A model generated the notes under the pieces. It saw only the letters and a list, made by a program, of their open reading frames with translations. It had not been told where the DNA came from and ran no database searches. From contig JBCNJP010000024.1 in assembly GCA_039602395.1 (NCBI GenBank), positions 5,549,524-5,613,523 of the forward strand: a stretch of DNA of 64,000 bases. The letters are read 5' to 3'. How positions within the stretch are numbered: position 1 is the first letter of the stretch; each line of letters opens with the position of its first letter. The translations under genes and the position numbers were made by a program. Origin of the DNA: Deinandra increscens subsp. villosa. Taxonomy: Eukaryota > Streptophyta > Magnoliopsida > Asterales > Asteraceae. Shown in pieces: positions 1-10,695 of this stretch.

Positions 1-122
1 TACAAGCGAGTGAAGAAGATGAAATGGATAACAATGATGCCCAAGTCGACAATGATGCCTAATTCGACAATATTGATGCCCAACTCGACAATGATGACCA
101 AGTCGACAATGATGCCCAAGTA
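1..122 (+). repeat. 18-bp coding minisatellite (acidic repeat)
   Basis: About five imperfect 18-bp copies of GTCGACAATGATGCCCAA lie in the first exon of the transposase-like gene. They encode repeats of the type D-A-Q-V-D-N. One copy has become a TAA stop (60-62) and one carries a 3-bp insertion, so the array is drifting. Confidence 0.7.
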
Positions 123-851
123 AACAAGAGGGGATTGACGCGGTTGACAAAGTGGCGGGCCAAATTTGAGAAAAGTGGTGGGAAAAAATGGCCAATAACA
201 TTTGATGCGCTGGGAAGGGTTGACGGGGTGCATAGACCAAAATTTTCGAGTTTTTTGGGAGACATTGCAAGGTCAGAGGTTGGATTGAGGTATCTAAAAT
301 GGAAGGAGATGCCAAAAGATGACAAGAACAAGATGTGGGCACTGATTCAGGTTATGAAACAGATTAAACATTTTCTCATATTAAGTTTGTTAAGTTATTG
401 AATTCCATACATGTGACTAAAACATCCTGTCATATGTTATTTTTTTCAGCAATGATTCGAAATTGATGACTGTGGAAGGGGTCCTATAATGGTACGGCTT
501 GGTGGGTTGCTAAGGAGTTTTAGAATAAAAATGTTCAAGAGACACGTTCGTCCCAACCTAGCAAGATCCACCGTGCTTGAGAAAGTTCCAAAGATGTATC
601 ACACTATTGTGAAAAAAGAACACTGGGACAGATTTGTAGCACATACAAAATCTGACGAATTCAAGGTTTTTATTCAATTCAAACTGTAGATTTCATTAAT
701 TAGGCTAAGTGTTAATTAATGAGATTATAATTATATATCCTACTGTTCTGTTGGAAAGGCTGTGTCAAAGAGTGCAAAAGAGGTTCGAGCACAATATGTT
801 TATGGTCATACAATGGGACGGGGAGGATACCCCTATCTGAGAGAAAAACTG
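1..851 (+). pseudogene. Transposase_24-type (Ptta/En/Spm) plant gene, 5' exons
   Basis: I read three exons at 1-350, 450-665 and 759-851, with GT-AG introns at 351-449 and 666-758; the next intron opens at 852. The exons encode an acidic repeat, then RGLTRLTKW, a FEID motif after the first intron, DRFVAHTKSDEFK, and VSKSAKEVRAQYVYGHTMGRGGY. From knowledge of the family, this order matches the conserved region of plant Ptta/En/Spm (CACTA-associated, Transposase_24) proteins. The gene enters from outside the window. It looks decayed, with an in-frame TAA at 60-62 and a TGA just after the first acceptor (453-455). The coding sequence resumes at 25122, beyond the Copia-1 insertion. Its biochemical role is unknown; these proteins accompany CACTA transposases. 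Domain assignment is fairly sure, exon ends are by eye. Confidence 0.7.
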
Positions 852-862
852 GTAATAAGCTA

Positions 863-1539
863 TGTAAAGAACTTCAATTTTGAAGAATTCCGGCTGAACT
901 CCAGTTTTGACAATTCCGGCTGAACTCCAGTTTTGACGATTCCGGCTGAAGTTGAAGCGGAACTACAACTTCAAGCGGAACAACAAGTTCAAGCGGAATG
1001 AAGCAGTTTTGTCACTTAGTGAATATTCCGGGTGAACTCGATTATCCATCAGATAATGAGTTCAACCTGACTTTTCCTGAGATGTCTTTTCTGCAGTCCC
1101 ATCCTGCAAAAGCTTCTCGTATGCTTCTACATCTGCCCAAGCCACTCTCCAAAAGTAGATTGTTGCTGTCAACACGCAAGTCATTTCAAATGTCGAAGTT
1201 TATTCTTTTGGTAGCTTAGATTTGACTTTGTAATGTACGATCTAGATTAGATCACATGAGATCAATGGTTGTGATTGATCTCATCTGCACTATATATAGC
1301 TTGTTATCTCTTAGTTTACACATCGTGGTTATCACTTGTAATAGTGTAGCTTTGAGTTAATGCAAATAGTGCCGAGTATTTGATACTTTGTTGTTACTAC
1401 TATTCTGCAAATCAAGCATTTACATTATACAAGAATTCAACATTGCTTAAGAAAAGTAAAATATAACTTAATTCCGCAAGGTTATATTTGCAAGTAAGGG
1501 AATTGTTTAAGTTTAACTCTGACTTATATCGATCCTACA
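863..1539 (+). repeat. Copia-1 5' LTR (677 bp)
   Basis: It begins TGTAAAGAAC and ends CCTACA, directly before the primer site. The first 150 bp hold clustered TTCCGGCTGAA and TTCAAGCGGAA words in both orientations. A TATA box (TATATATAG, 1291-1299) precedes a likely transcription start near 1320. The short open frame inside it (998-1219) is not considered a gene. Confidence 0.93.
1291..1299 (+). promoter_or_regulatory. Copia-1 LTR TATA box
   Basis: TATATATAG lies about 430 bp into the LTR and is repeated at the same place in the 3' LTR (24783-24790). It is the only good TATA candidate in the LTR and would drive the genomic RNA. Confidence 0.6.
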
Positions 1540-1541
1540 AT

Positions 1542-1553
1542 TGGTATCAGAGC
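1542..1553 (+). promoter_or_regulatory. Copia-1 primer-binding site (initiator Met-tRNA)
   Basis: TGGTATCAGAGC lies 2 nt after the 5' LTR. It is complementary to the 3' end of plant initiator methionine tRNA, the usual primer for minus-strand synthesis in copia elements. Confidence 0.9.
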
Positions 1554-1658
1554 CATTGGCTCTCTACTTTGAAGACTTCTAGTGCTTCAAAGCTGATACT
1601 TTACTTGCTTACTTGATTTCTTTAAGCCTTTTTCTGTTTTACAAAACTGTTTTTCACA

Positions 1659-4022
1659 ATGACTGATTTAACTCTTGGTTCACTTAATGGTAGCTCTAAC
1701 AAACCACCAATTTTCACTCCTGATGACTTTGATACTTGGAAACTCAGGATGGAATGTTTTGTTAGAAGCCTAGACAGACGCATTTGGAACAGGTTGACTG
1801 TAGGTCCTTACAATCCAACTGTTCAATCTGCTGACGATGCCCAAGTGCAAATACCAAAACCACTAGACAAATATGTTGAAGCTGATTACACTGAACTAGA
1901 ATATGATCACAAGGCCTACTGGACACTCCAGGCTGCATTGCCCAACTCTATACTTGTAGGGTTCAAGGGATATAAGACAGCACATGGCTTGTGGATTGCT
2001 CTCAGTGAAATGTATGAAGGGTCTAGTGAAGTTAAGGAAAACAAGAAAGATGTTTTGAAACAAAGATATGAAAACTTTACTTACAAAACTGGTGAATCTA
2101 TGACCAACCAGTATCTTAGATTTGTTTCACTTCTTAATGAATTGCAAAAGGTAGAAGTAAAAACTGAACAGGCTGATGCCAACAGAAAGTTCCTGAGATC
2201 ATTACCTCCAGCTTGGACTGTCTACACAGTCAGCATCAGGGAGTGGAAAGATCTCAAAAAGCTTAAACTAAGTGAGCTCCATGGAATCCTTAGTGCTTAT
2301 GAAATGGAGCTTAATTTTAAGCAGAACAGCTTTCCTGAAGCATCACCACAGTTGCAAACCACTGCTTTGGTTACAACTGATTTTCAAAAGATCTCAAATT
2401 CATCTCAATATCACTCCCCCTCAGTCAGTTTCATTGAGTCACCTAGAGGCTCAGAGAGTTCTTCAACACTGTTTGACAACTCTCACTCTGCCTATGTGGC
2501 AACTGACTCATCTCAAGGATTCACACGTGAAGACTTGGAATGCATAGGGGTAGATGATCTAGAAGAGATGGACATTTTAACTCAACTGGCTATGGTTTCT
2601 GTAAGGGCCCAAAGATTTTATAAAAGAACTGGAAGAACTTATAAAGGGTCAAAGGGATCATCAATTGGGTTGGATAAATCTAAAGCTAAATGTTATAATT
2701 GTCACAAACTTGGCCATTTTGCCAGGGAATGCAAGCAGCCAAGGACAGATGGACAGAACAACAACAACAATGTCCAACAGAGATCAAACCATGGAAGCAA
2801 CAACAGCAGCAGTCAACAAAACAACAACAACAACCAACAGCCAACTCAACCAAAACCACTTGGAAATCAAAATGTGGTGGCAGCCGTAGCTAACCAGACT
2901 GAATGCTATGAGTGGGATGACTTTGTTACTGAGTTTGAGCCAATCAACCATGCTTTGATGGCTAAAGAAGATTCAACTGAACAGGTAAATGAAATTCCTG
3001 AAAATGTTTTGGAAAATCTGTGCAGCCCTGCCTGCATAGAACAAGTGGCAAAATTCAAAAAACACAACACTGATCTGATTGATGAAGTCTCCAACTTGAA
3101 TGCGTTAAAGAATTGCTTTAAGAAAACTGAAACTGCTTACATCACCAAAATTGAAAATTTAAACAAAGAATTTGATGTTTTGAAGCAAACTAACTCCATT
3201 TTGGAAACACAATTAGAGGACTTGTTGAACAAGCTAACTATTTCAAGACAAGAAACAAAAGATGCAAAAGCAGAAAATGATGTTCTTGAAATTAAGCTAA
3301 AAGATGCCTTGTTCACCTGTGACAAATTCCAAACAGCTAACAAGAAAGCTGAGAAACTTTGGAATGGGGCAATGCATGGGAAAACAGGTATTGGGTACAA
3401 CAATGTTGAACCACCCAAGGAATACTCACCTGTTATTTCTCCAATCCAAGCACTTCAGAAGGAGTGCAGTGTGAGTCTAATTGTTGATAGCACTACATCT
3501 TCACCTTCTGAATCAAAATCTGTTGAATCATCATCAAACTGTGAAGTCAAAGATGCTAGCACATCAGCATCTGTTGACCGATCCAAGGTTTTAAAACCAA
3601 AAGTTGCTTTTCCACCACCAACTATTTATGAGCCCAAGGACTCAAAAGTTGGAGGTAAACTACCTGAGCAGTCAAAATCAACTGAAACTGAAAGAATGGG
3701 TAAACTCATTTACCATCAGGTCACTGATGACCAAATAACCAAAGACACAGATTCTTCCCAAAGAAAAATGTTTGAATGTGTTTTCTGTGGTGAAAAAGGG
3801 CACATGGCTGCAATGTGCAAATTCAATCCTTTGAGCAAAGCTCAAAACTTGTTAAAACCCAAAACTGTTTCTACTCAGAAAAGATCTACAGGTAGAATTT
3901 CATCTGTAAGAAGTAACACAATGAAGTATTTTAATACTGAGTCAAACAAAGTTATAATTGGGAACAACAAAAATGGAAGTTTTTCAGTCTTAAAACCGAA
4001 CAGGGTTCCGGCTGAACTTTAA
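1659..4022 (+). CDS. gag: Copia-1 Gag, main open frame (787 aa)
   Basis: This is the capsid/nucleocapsid protein of Copia-1. The N-terminal half is a UBN2-type Gag domain (FDTWKLRMECF near residue 25; the region runs to about 230). A first CCHC knuckle, CYNCHKLGHFAREC, is at residues 345-358, followed by an N/Q-rich stretch. A predicted coiled coil covers about 455-570. A second CCHC, CVFCGEKGHMAAMC, is at 707-720. Two knuckles and a coiled coil in a long Gag are typical of Sireviruses. The ATG at 1659 is the first after the primer site. The frame closes at a TAA inside a run of TTCAACCGGAA words. Gag-like sequence continues beyond it, so this stop is probably a mutation rather than the native end. 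Confidence 0.9.
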   Translation: MTDLTLGSLNGSSNKPPIFTPDDFDTWKLRMECFVRSLDRRIWNRLTVGPYNPTVQSADDAQVQIPKPLDKYVEADYTELEYDHKAYWTLQAALPNSILVGFKGYKTAHGLWIALSEMYEGSSEVKENKKDVLKQRYENFTYKTGESMTNQYLRFVSLLNELQKVEVKTEQADANRKFLRSLPPAWTVYTVSIREWKDLKKLKLSELHGILSAYEMELNFKQNSFPEASPQLQTTALVTTDFQKISNSSQYHSPSVSFIESPRGSESSSTLFDNSHSAYVATDSSQGFTREDLECIGVDDLEEMDILTQLAMVSVRAQRFYKRTGRTYKGSKGSSIGLDKSKAKCYNCHKLGHFARECKQPRTDGQNNNNNVQQRSNHGSNNSSSQQNNNNNQQPTQPKPLGNQNVVAAVANQTECYEWDDFVTEFEPINHALMAKEDSTEQVNEIPENVLENLCSPACIEQVAKFKKHNTDLIDEVSNLNALKNCFKKTETAYITKIENLNKEFDVLKQTNSILETQLEDLLNKLTISRQETKDAKAENDVLEIKLKDALFTCDKFQTANKKAEKLWNGAMHGKTGIGYNNVEPPKEYSPVISPIQALQKECSVSLIVDSTTSSPSESKSVESSSNCEVKDASTSASVDRSKVLKPKVAFPPPTIYEPKDSKVGGKLPEQSKSTETERMGKLIYHQVTDDQITKDTDSSQRKMFECVFCGEKGHMAAMCKFNPLSKAQNLLKPKTVSTQKRSTGRISSVRSNTMKYFNTESNKVIIGNNKNGSFSVLKPNRVPAEL

Positions 4023-4600
4023 CCGGAAAAATTTTCAACCGGAAGTAAAGTTCAACCGGAAATCTCCAAAACACTCAGATCAGTTACTGCACCTAGACAA
4101 CGACCCAGGGTTCAGTTCACTGATGAGTATAACCATTTTGAAGGTTTTTCTAGAGGCAAGACCACCTCTAGAGAAAATTTGTGAAAAACAAGCACAACTC
4201 TCAACCGGAAGTTCCCTCTAGTTCAAGTGGAAATGCCACTGTTGCATTTCACAGTGAGAGATCTAGCCAGTCAAACAAATTTTCAAACTTTAATGCTAGA
4301 ACCTCACCAGTGACTAGTGTTGATCAGACCTACACCTCACCCAGTGAGTTGCCAAAGGCTTTGACCAACAAACAAAAGAAGTATAGGGAATACAGAGAGA
4401 GGAAGATTGCTGAGAGAAGGCTTAGCAAAACAAACAGGCAATGTCAATCAAGTGAACAGTCTGAACACTTGAACATTGATCAAGATGACCTGTTGAATGA
4501 GGATCCAATACTAAATACTTTAATACTTAAAGAGTATAAGTATTATGATGCTTCTGGCAAGCCCAAGACCTCAAAGGCTTGGGTTCCCTTTAGAAATTAA
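4023..4600 (+). pseudogene. gag: Copia-1 Gag C-terminal continuation
   Basis: After the TAA at 4020-4022 the Gag frame stays readable to a TGA near 4182. It then moves to another frame, open from 4181 to 4600. That frame ends with KTSKAWVPFRN and a TAA. The AWV..N-stop ending recurs in Copia-2 and Copia-3, so it is the native Gag terminus. At least one nonsense change and one frameshift therefore separate it from the main Gag frame. A TGTGTAG sequence, resembling a 3' splice site, follows the stop and directly precedes the protease frame. Confidence 0.7.
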
Positions 4601-4619
4601 TCAATTTCCTTGTGTGTAG

Positions 4620-7600
4620 GTGCATAATAAAGGCCAACAGAGCCTATGGGTAGTTGATAGTGGATGCACTTGCCACATGACAGGAAATAAGCATGTACTG
4701 GAAAACCCCAAAATCATAAATGGAGGTCCTGTAGCCTTTGGAAGTGCGAAAGGACACATTACTGCACAAGGTGCTGTCAGTAATGGGATGCTTACCTTTG
4801 ACAAGGTAACTTTTGTTGACACATTAAATTTCAATTTACTTAGTGTCTCACAAATGTGTGACAAGAATTTGAATTTGATGTTTACTGAGAAAGAGGCCAT
4901 AGTCTTGAAACCTGGTGTTAAAATCCCTGAGGAACTTGTGTTGCTCAGAGCACCTAGGAGAGAAGGACTATATATTTTGGATCTGTCTGCTGCCACTCCA
5001 GCCAGTGGAATTGCATGCTTTATATCCAAAGCCTCGGTGGATGAGTCTGATTTGTGGCATAGGAGGTTATGTCATGTTAATTTCAAGAACATGAACAGAA
5101 TAGTGAATCTCGGCTTGGTTAAGGGTCTTCCTAACAAGCAGTTCAACTGTTCTGAACACTGTGTCTCTTGCCTCAAGGGTAAGCAACATAAGACCTCTTT
5201 CAAACCCAAAACTGAGTCTTCTATCACTCAACCTCTAGAACTTTTGCCTATGCATCTGTTTGGTCCTTCTAGAGTGATAAGCATAGGGAAAAGGTCATAC
5301 TGTTTTGTCATAATTGATGATTTCACTAGATATACATGGGTGTTCTTCTTAAAAACAAAAGATGAAACTGTTGAATTGTTGAAAACACTAATTGTATCTT
5401 TAGAAAATCAAGCGAAATTGAAAGTTAGGACAATCAGAAGTGACAATGGCACTGAGTTTAAAAATCATGTTTTGAACTCATTTTGTGAGGAAAAGGGAAT
5501 CTTTAGGCAATTCAGTGCTTCTAGAACTCCACAGCAAAATGGTGTTGCTGAAAGGAGAAATAGGACGTTAATTGAGGCTGCTAGAGCAATGCTAGCAGAT
5601 TCCAAGTTATCTGTGATATTTTGGGCAGAAGCAGTAAACACTGCCTGCTATGTCCAAAATAGGACTTTGATTGTTAAGGGTAAAAACAAAACTGCTTATG
5701 AGCTTTGGAGAGGTAGAAAACCTAACATTTACTTCTTTAAATCTTTCGATTGCCCTGTTACTATTTTGATAACTAATAGGTTGTTGCCTAAGTTTGCTGA
5801 AAAGGCAGATGAAGGATATTTTGTTGGATATTCTGGTGTTTCAAAAGCATTCAGAGTATACAATAAAAGTACTAAAATTGTTGAGGAAACCATTAATGTG
5901 ACTTTTAATGAGAAATCTCTTAACAATTTTGTATCTCAACCTTACTGGCTATTTGACATAGATGCACTAACCACTGCTTTCAATTTTACCATTGAGAAGC
6001 CATTGAGTTCAACAGTGCAGGAACAGGAACATAAGCAAAATCACATAAGATCGGCTGATGATGTCTGGGAGACAAGCGCCAAGGAACTGCAAATGCAACC
6101 TACCTTCTTCTCATCCATCAGCACCAAGCCTGTGAAACCCAACAACTCAAAGAAAACATCTGAAATTGTTCTTGCTGATACAGAAGTCTATCCTGTTGAA
6201 CTTCCGGTTGAAGTTCAAGCGGATCTTGTAGCAGTAGAATCTCCGGCTGAAGTTCAACCGGAAAACAATTCTTCAGAAAATTTTGAGAATAATGAATCTA
6301 ATGACTCAACAGATGCTGGTTCAAATGAGTATAGTTTTGAGCATCTGATTTCAGATTCAGTCCCTAGCTCTCATGAAGCAACTGAAAGTTCAGATCCTGT
6401 ATTACAAACCAACAATATTGAGTTATTACCTCAACTCAATATTCCTCACAATGGAAGAAGCCACGAATTTCCACTATTTCCTGATAGAAGAATTGGAAAG
6501 AACCATCCAAGGGAGAACATTATAGGAGACTTGTCAGCTCCTGTGCTGACAAGAAGCAAATCTATTGATGCAAACATTTGCCTCCATGCTGCATATCTGT
6601 CTCAAGAAGTACCAACAAAGATCAATGATGCATTGGAAGATGAAAGTTGGGTAGAGGCAATGCAAGAGGAATTGTTTCAGATCAATAAACAGAAGGTTTG
6701 GGAATTGGTTGACTTACCTGAAGGTGAAGAACCAATTGGAACTAAATGGGTATTTAGAAACAAGAAAGATGATAGGGGAATAGTAATAAAAAACAAAGCC
6801 AGACTTGTAGCTCAAGGCTACAAACAAGAAGAAGGCATTGACTATGATGAAGTTTTTGCTCCTGTAGCCAGGCTTGAAGCAATCAGAATATTTCTTGCCT
6901 ATGCTGCATTCAAAAACTTTATGGTATTTCAAATGGATGTTAAATGTGCTTTTCTGTATGGTCTTTTGGAACAGGATGTGTATGTCAAGCAACCTCCAGG
7001 CTTTGAAGACCCTCATTACCCCAACAGGGTGTGCAAGTTGATTAAAGCTTTATATGGTCTCAAGCAAGCTCCTAGGACATGGTATGAGACACTCTCAAAC
7101 TATCTCCCAGTGAATGGCTATAAAAGGGGAGCTATTGACAAAACACTGTTTGTGAAATCTGATGGCAAAGATACTTTGATGGTACAAATCTATGTTGATG
7201 ACATCATCTTTGGTTCATCCAGTGCTGCCTTGTGTAAAGAGTTTGAGAGTTTGATGCAATCTAAGTTTGAGATGAGTTCAATGGGAGAACTGAACTTCTT
7301 CTTAGGCTTGCAAGTGAAGCAAACTGCAAATGGAATTTTCTTGAATCAATCCAAATACATTCAAGATATGCTAAAAAGGTTTGATATGCAGTCTGTTTCA
7401 ACCTCAAAAACTCCCATCTCCACTTCTCATAAGTTACAGAGTGATTTAAATGGGAAACCAGTAGATGTTCACCTCTACAGGGCAATGATTTGATCACTGC
7501 TCCATCTCACAGCAAGCAGACCAGACATCATGTTTAGTGTCTGTTTATGTGCTAGATACCAGTGTCAACCAAAGGAATCACACATGTTAGCTGTGAAGAG

Positions 7601-8135
7601 GATCTTTAGATACCTTAAAGGACAACCAAAGCTTGGGTTGTGGTATCCAAAGAACTCAGATTTCTCCTTCAAAGCTTACACTGATAGTGATTATGCTGGC
7701 TGCAACTTGGACAAGAAGTCTACTTCAGGAGGATGTCAATTTTTGGGAGAAAGACTTGTGTCTTGGCAATGCAAGAAGCAAACATGTGTGTCTACTTCTA
7801 CTGCTGAGGCTGAATACATTGCTGCATCAAGCTGCTGCAGTCAAGTCTTATGGATCCAGAATCAAATGTTGGATTATGGCATCAAATTCATGGAGACTCC
7901 TATTCTTGCAGTCAACATCAGTGCTATTTCAATCACAAACAACCCTGTTCAACACTCAAAGGCAAAACACATTGATATCAGGTACCATTTTATTAGTGAT
8001 TCTGGTGAGAAACACTTGATTAGAATGGTCAAAGTTCATACAGATCAACAATTGGTTGATCTGTTTACCAAAGCATTTGATGAAGCTAGATTTTTCTATC
8101 TCATTAGTGCCATTGGTATGATGAACTTTGACTAA
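4620..8135 (+). pseudogene. pol: Copia-1 Pol: protease, integrase, RT, RNase H
   Basis: One frame covers the whole of Pol, interrupted only by a TGA at 7491-7493 where relatives have glycine (AMIGSL). The protease motif VVDSG is at residues 11-15. The GAG-pre-integrase zinc region (LWHRRLCHVN ... CVSCLKGKQH) follows, then the integrase core with SDNGTEF and AERRNRTLIE. RT has the QMDVKCAFL and YVDD (residues 858-861) motifs. RNase H begins at YTDSDYAGC. The first integrase aspartate, expected in a MDLFGP-type motif, is histidine here (MHLFGPS, codon 5253-5255), so integration activity should be lost even without the stop codon. There is no ATG at the start; the frame opens just after TGTGTAG at 4613-4619. 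Confidence 0.93.
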
Positions 8136-8687
8136 TTTAAACTATTTTTCACAATTCTAATAAAAAGGACACATGTGCTCAAAGAGCCCGTCTCTTGATA
8201 CAAAATGAAAATAAAAATCTTTAGTGTTAATCAGACAACATTTCAGTTCATAGTCAGTAACTGCTGATAATACTATGAATAATTAACACAAATTTTCAAA
8301 AAATCATGTGTTTTGGATTTCCGGTTCAAGTTCAGGCTCAACCTGAGAAGACAACTTTTGAAATTCACCGGGTGAATTTCAACCGGAAAAATGTTTTAAA
8401 ACGGTGTGGAAATTTATTTCTTGAAAACAATTCTTTCAAGCGGAAAAATTGTCCGCTTGATGTTCAGACGGAAGAATTCTTGTTTTTTTTAAAAAAAAGG
8501 AGAAAATGGGTTCCGCTTGAACTTCCGGGTCATCAAAGTCAACGTTTCATTTAATTACCCGGAAGGCACAATTTTCTAAGCGGATATACATTTATTTACC
8601 CATTAAGTTTTTTTACTGTTTTAAATCCGAGGTTTCAGTAAATTAACTTTTGGATAAGGACATGCTTTAACCAGTTGTACCGTATAA
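8136..8687 (+). other. Copia-1 spacer between pol and accessory gene
   Basis: There is no convincing gene here. The stretch holds a three-tier hairpin (8224-8289). It also holds a cluster of TTCMRSCGGAA-type words in both orientations between about 8318 and 8590, the same words as in the LTR and in gag. Confidence 0.7.
8224..8289 (+). other. Three-tier hairpin after Copia-1 pol
   Basis: GTGTTAAT (8224-8231) pairs with ATTAACAC (8282-8289). Inside it, TTCATAGT (8247-8254) pairs with ACTATGAA (8272-8279), and a small CAGT/ACTG hairpin lies within. Two perfect 8-bp stems in 66 nt, 90 nt after the pol stop, match the position of the covarying folds in Copia-2, -3 and -4, though the loop sequence differs. 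Confidence 0.5.
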
Positions 8688-8884
8688 CCTATAAAGCACC
8701 TATCCCATCAGTCACTGAACCGTCGATTTTTTAACCTCTCTCTTCCACGTCAGCACTGAAAAATGTAAAAAGCCCTAATTTACCGTCAGTTTCCCCATTT
8801 CCATCATTCCCATTTCGAAATTACTCCAAATTTCTCTCAAACCCTCTCCAATAAACCTCAGTAAACCGTCAACCTGCGTCAACA
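8688..8884 (+). promoter_or_regulatory. Putative internal promoter and leader of the Copia-1 accessory gene
   Basis: CCTATAAAGC (8688-8697) resembles a plant TATA box. A CT-rich leader with AGCCCTAATTT follows and runs to the ATG at 8885. The composition resembles an ordinary plant 5' UTR rather than retroelement sequence. Function is inferred. Confidence 0.4.
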
Positions 8885-10695
8885 ATGGCTCCCAAGGGGA
8901 AGGCAAGTTGCAAGAGGCCCATAAGCGACTCCAAGTTTCCTGTAGAACACAATCTTGTGGCGTATCTAGAGCCACCGAGCAAAACCGACATCTACAACGG
9001 AATGATTGACTTCATAAAAAGTTCTCATCTTCACCATGCGCTTACTTTCGAAGCAGAAATTTTTGAAGTAATACTCGAGGATTTTTGGTCACACGCTAGG
9101 GTTACTGAAAGGGCAAATGGTAGTGAAGCGATTGTGTCAACTGTACAAGGGAAGGAAGTGGAAATTGATGAGGCCAATGTGCGAAGTCTGTTGAAATTAA
9201 AGGATGAAGGTGGATATGAAACGGTTGATCACACCAAATATCTCCGTTTGTTCAGAAATCTTGGCTACGGTGGTTCACTGCAGAGCAAAACCATCAAGAA
9301 AGGGCAGTTACCATACAAGTGGAGGTTCCTAGCACACACACTTCTGGTGTGTTTGTCTCCAAAGAAGGGAGGATTTGACGAGCTCTCCAGCGAGCAAGCT
9401 TCTGCTTTCTACACTATGGTAAAAGGTGAAAATTTTAATTTTTCCAAACTCATTTTTCAAGCCCTAAAATCAAATGTCAATTCTGAATACGTCTACCTAT
9501 ATCCTAGATTTTTAACTTACATTCTCAAAGAAGAGTACCCCCAACTAGTTTGGCTCGGTACAATTTTGCACCAAAAACTTCTGTATGAGAAAACCTTTTC
9601 AAACCTTGCTTTAAACAAATCTCCATTTCTTGGAAGGGACACTGACCACCCCTTACCGATTCCAAGACAGTTTTCCGATGAACCTGCTAATGCAGAGGTT
9701 CAACCGGAAACTGTAGGAGTAACTGAGCTCCAAGCTCAAGATGACAGAACTGTAGACCTACCAGTTACTGATCCCACATTTGTCCCTGCTTCCTCAACAC
9801 TAAAAACCTTTCAATCCAAAAAGAGGAAAGCTCACAATCAATCTACCACTGCCACTTCCTCAACTGAAACTCCTCCTGTCACTTTCAAAAGACAGCGACA
9901 AGTGGTCATTAGGTCTCCTCCACCTAGTACCACCACCCAACCCGAAGCTTCTAACCCCGCTCCAGGCAAAAAGCCCAAGCGGAAACTTGTCAAATTGGGA
10001 TTCTCTCTTAGGGACGAACCCTCGTTTGAGGGGGAGTCATTAGAAGCAGATGCACAATCCCCATCTGGACATATTTCACCACTTCAACCCCAATCACTCA
10101 GGAGTGACAGTGCTATCAATCATGGCTTAAGTGAAGGTGTTATTAACTCACCTACCACATTACATTAGAACAAGCTGATAAGCCAGGACCCTGAAGCACT
10201 GAACCTACACTCCTTACTAGAGGTGAATCTCGGGAGTTCTGATGAGATTCATGCGAAAAGGGATGCTCCTGCCCAGGGATCCCCACTAGACCCTGGTGAC
10301 AGCAGTAACATCCATAAGACCCAATCCGCGGCAATCTTCTCTGAATCAGCACTTGAAGTTCCTTCATTGGAACCGAGAGTTGTTGTGACAGATGAAGAGA
10401 ATCCCAGGTGCCAAGAAGCCATGGGGACCACTGCTGATCAATCTAGGATTGATAGCTTGGTTTCGTCCAAGGATGCTGGCAAAAAGCCAGTTGAGTTTTA
10501 CACTACCTGAATTGACGAACTTGTACCTATCTCTCCAAGCACAGGTTGATACTCTAAATGCAACTGTTGCCAAACTGGTGAAAGCTAATCCTACTGATGC
10601 AGAAGCAGGCCCTTCAACCCTTCACAGTGATGCTGATGAAGCTGTAATAGCTAAAGAAGCTGATACTGTCAAATTGGGGGAGAAGATGCCCTCAA
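8885..10695 (+). pseudogene. Copia-1 accessory ORF, 5' part (env-position protein)
   Basis: The first open frame (8885-10168, 427 aa) begins MAPKGKASCKRP. Its conserved block, residues about 20-215, includes HNLVAYLE, FWSHARV, a V-E-I-DEANVRSLLKL motif, WRFLAHTLL, KKGGFDELS, NFNFSKLIFQ and YLYPRFL. The same order recurs in Copia-3 and Copia-4. After a TAG (10166-10168) the same frame continues to 10510. A frameshift near 10480 then carries it to 10695, where Tekay interrupts it. The tail is Pro/Ser/Thr-rich. From memory, proteins with this block are common in composite genomes and some are labelled synaptobrevin/longin-like; I see no longin domain. Position after pol matches the env-like ORF of Sireviruses, but I see no clear signal peptide or membrane segment. 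Function is unknown. Confidence 0.75.

Noticed and set aside
998..1219. Small ORF in the Copia-1 LTR, repeated in the 3' LTR
   Set aside because: It is preserved only because the LTRs are near-identical; there are no domains, and it overlaps the promoter region.
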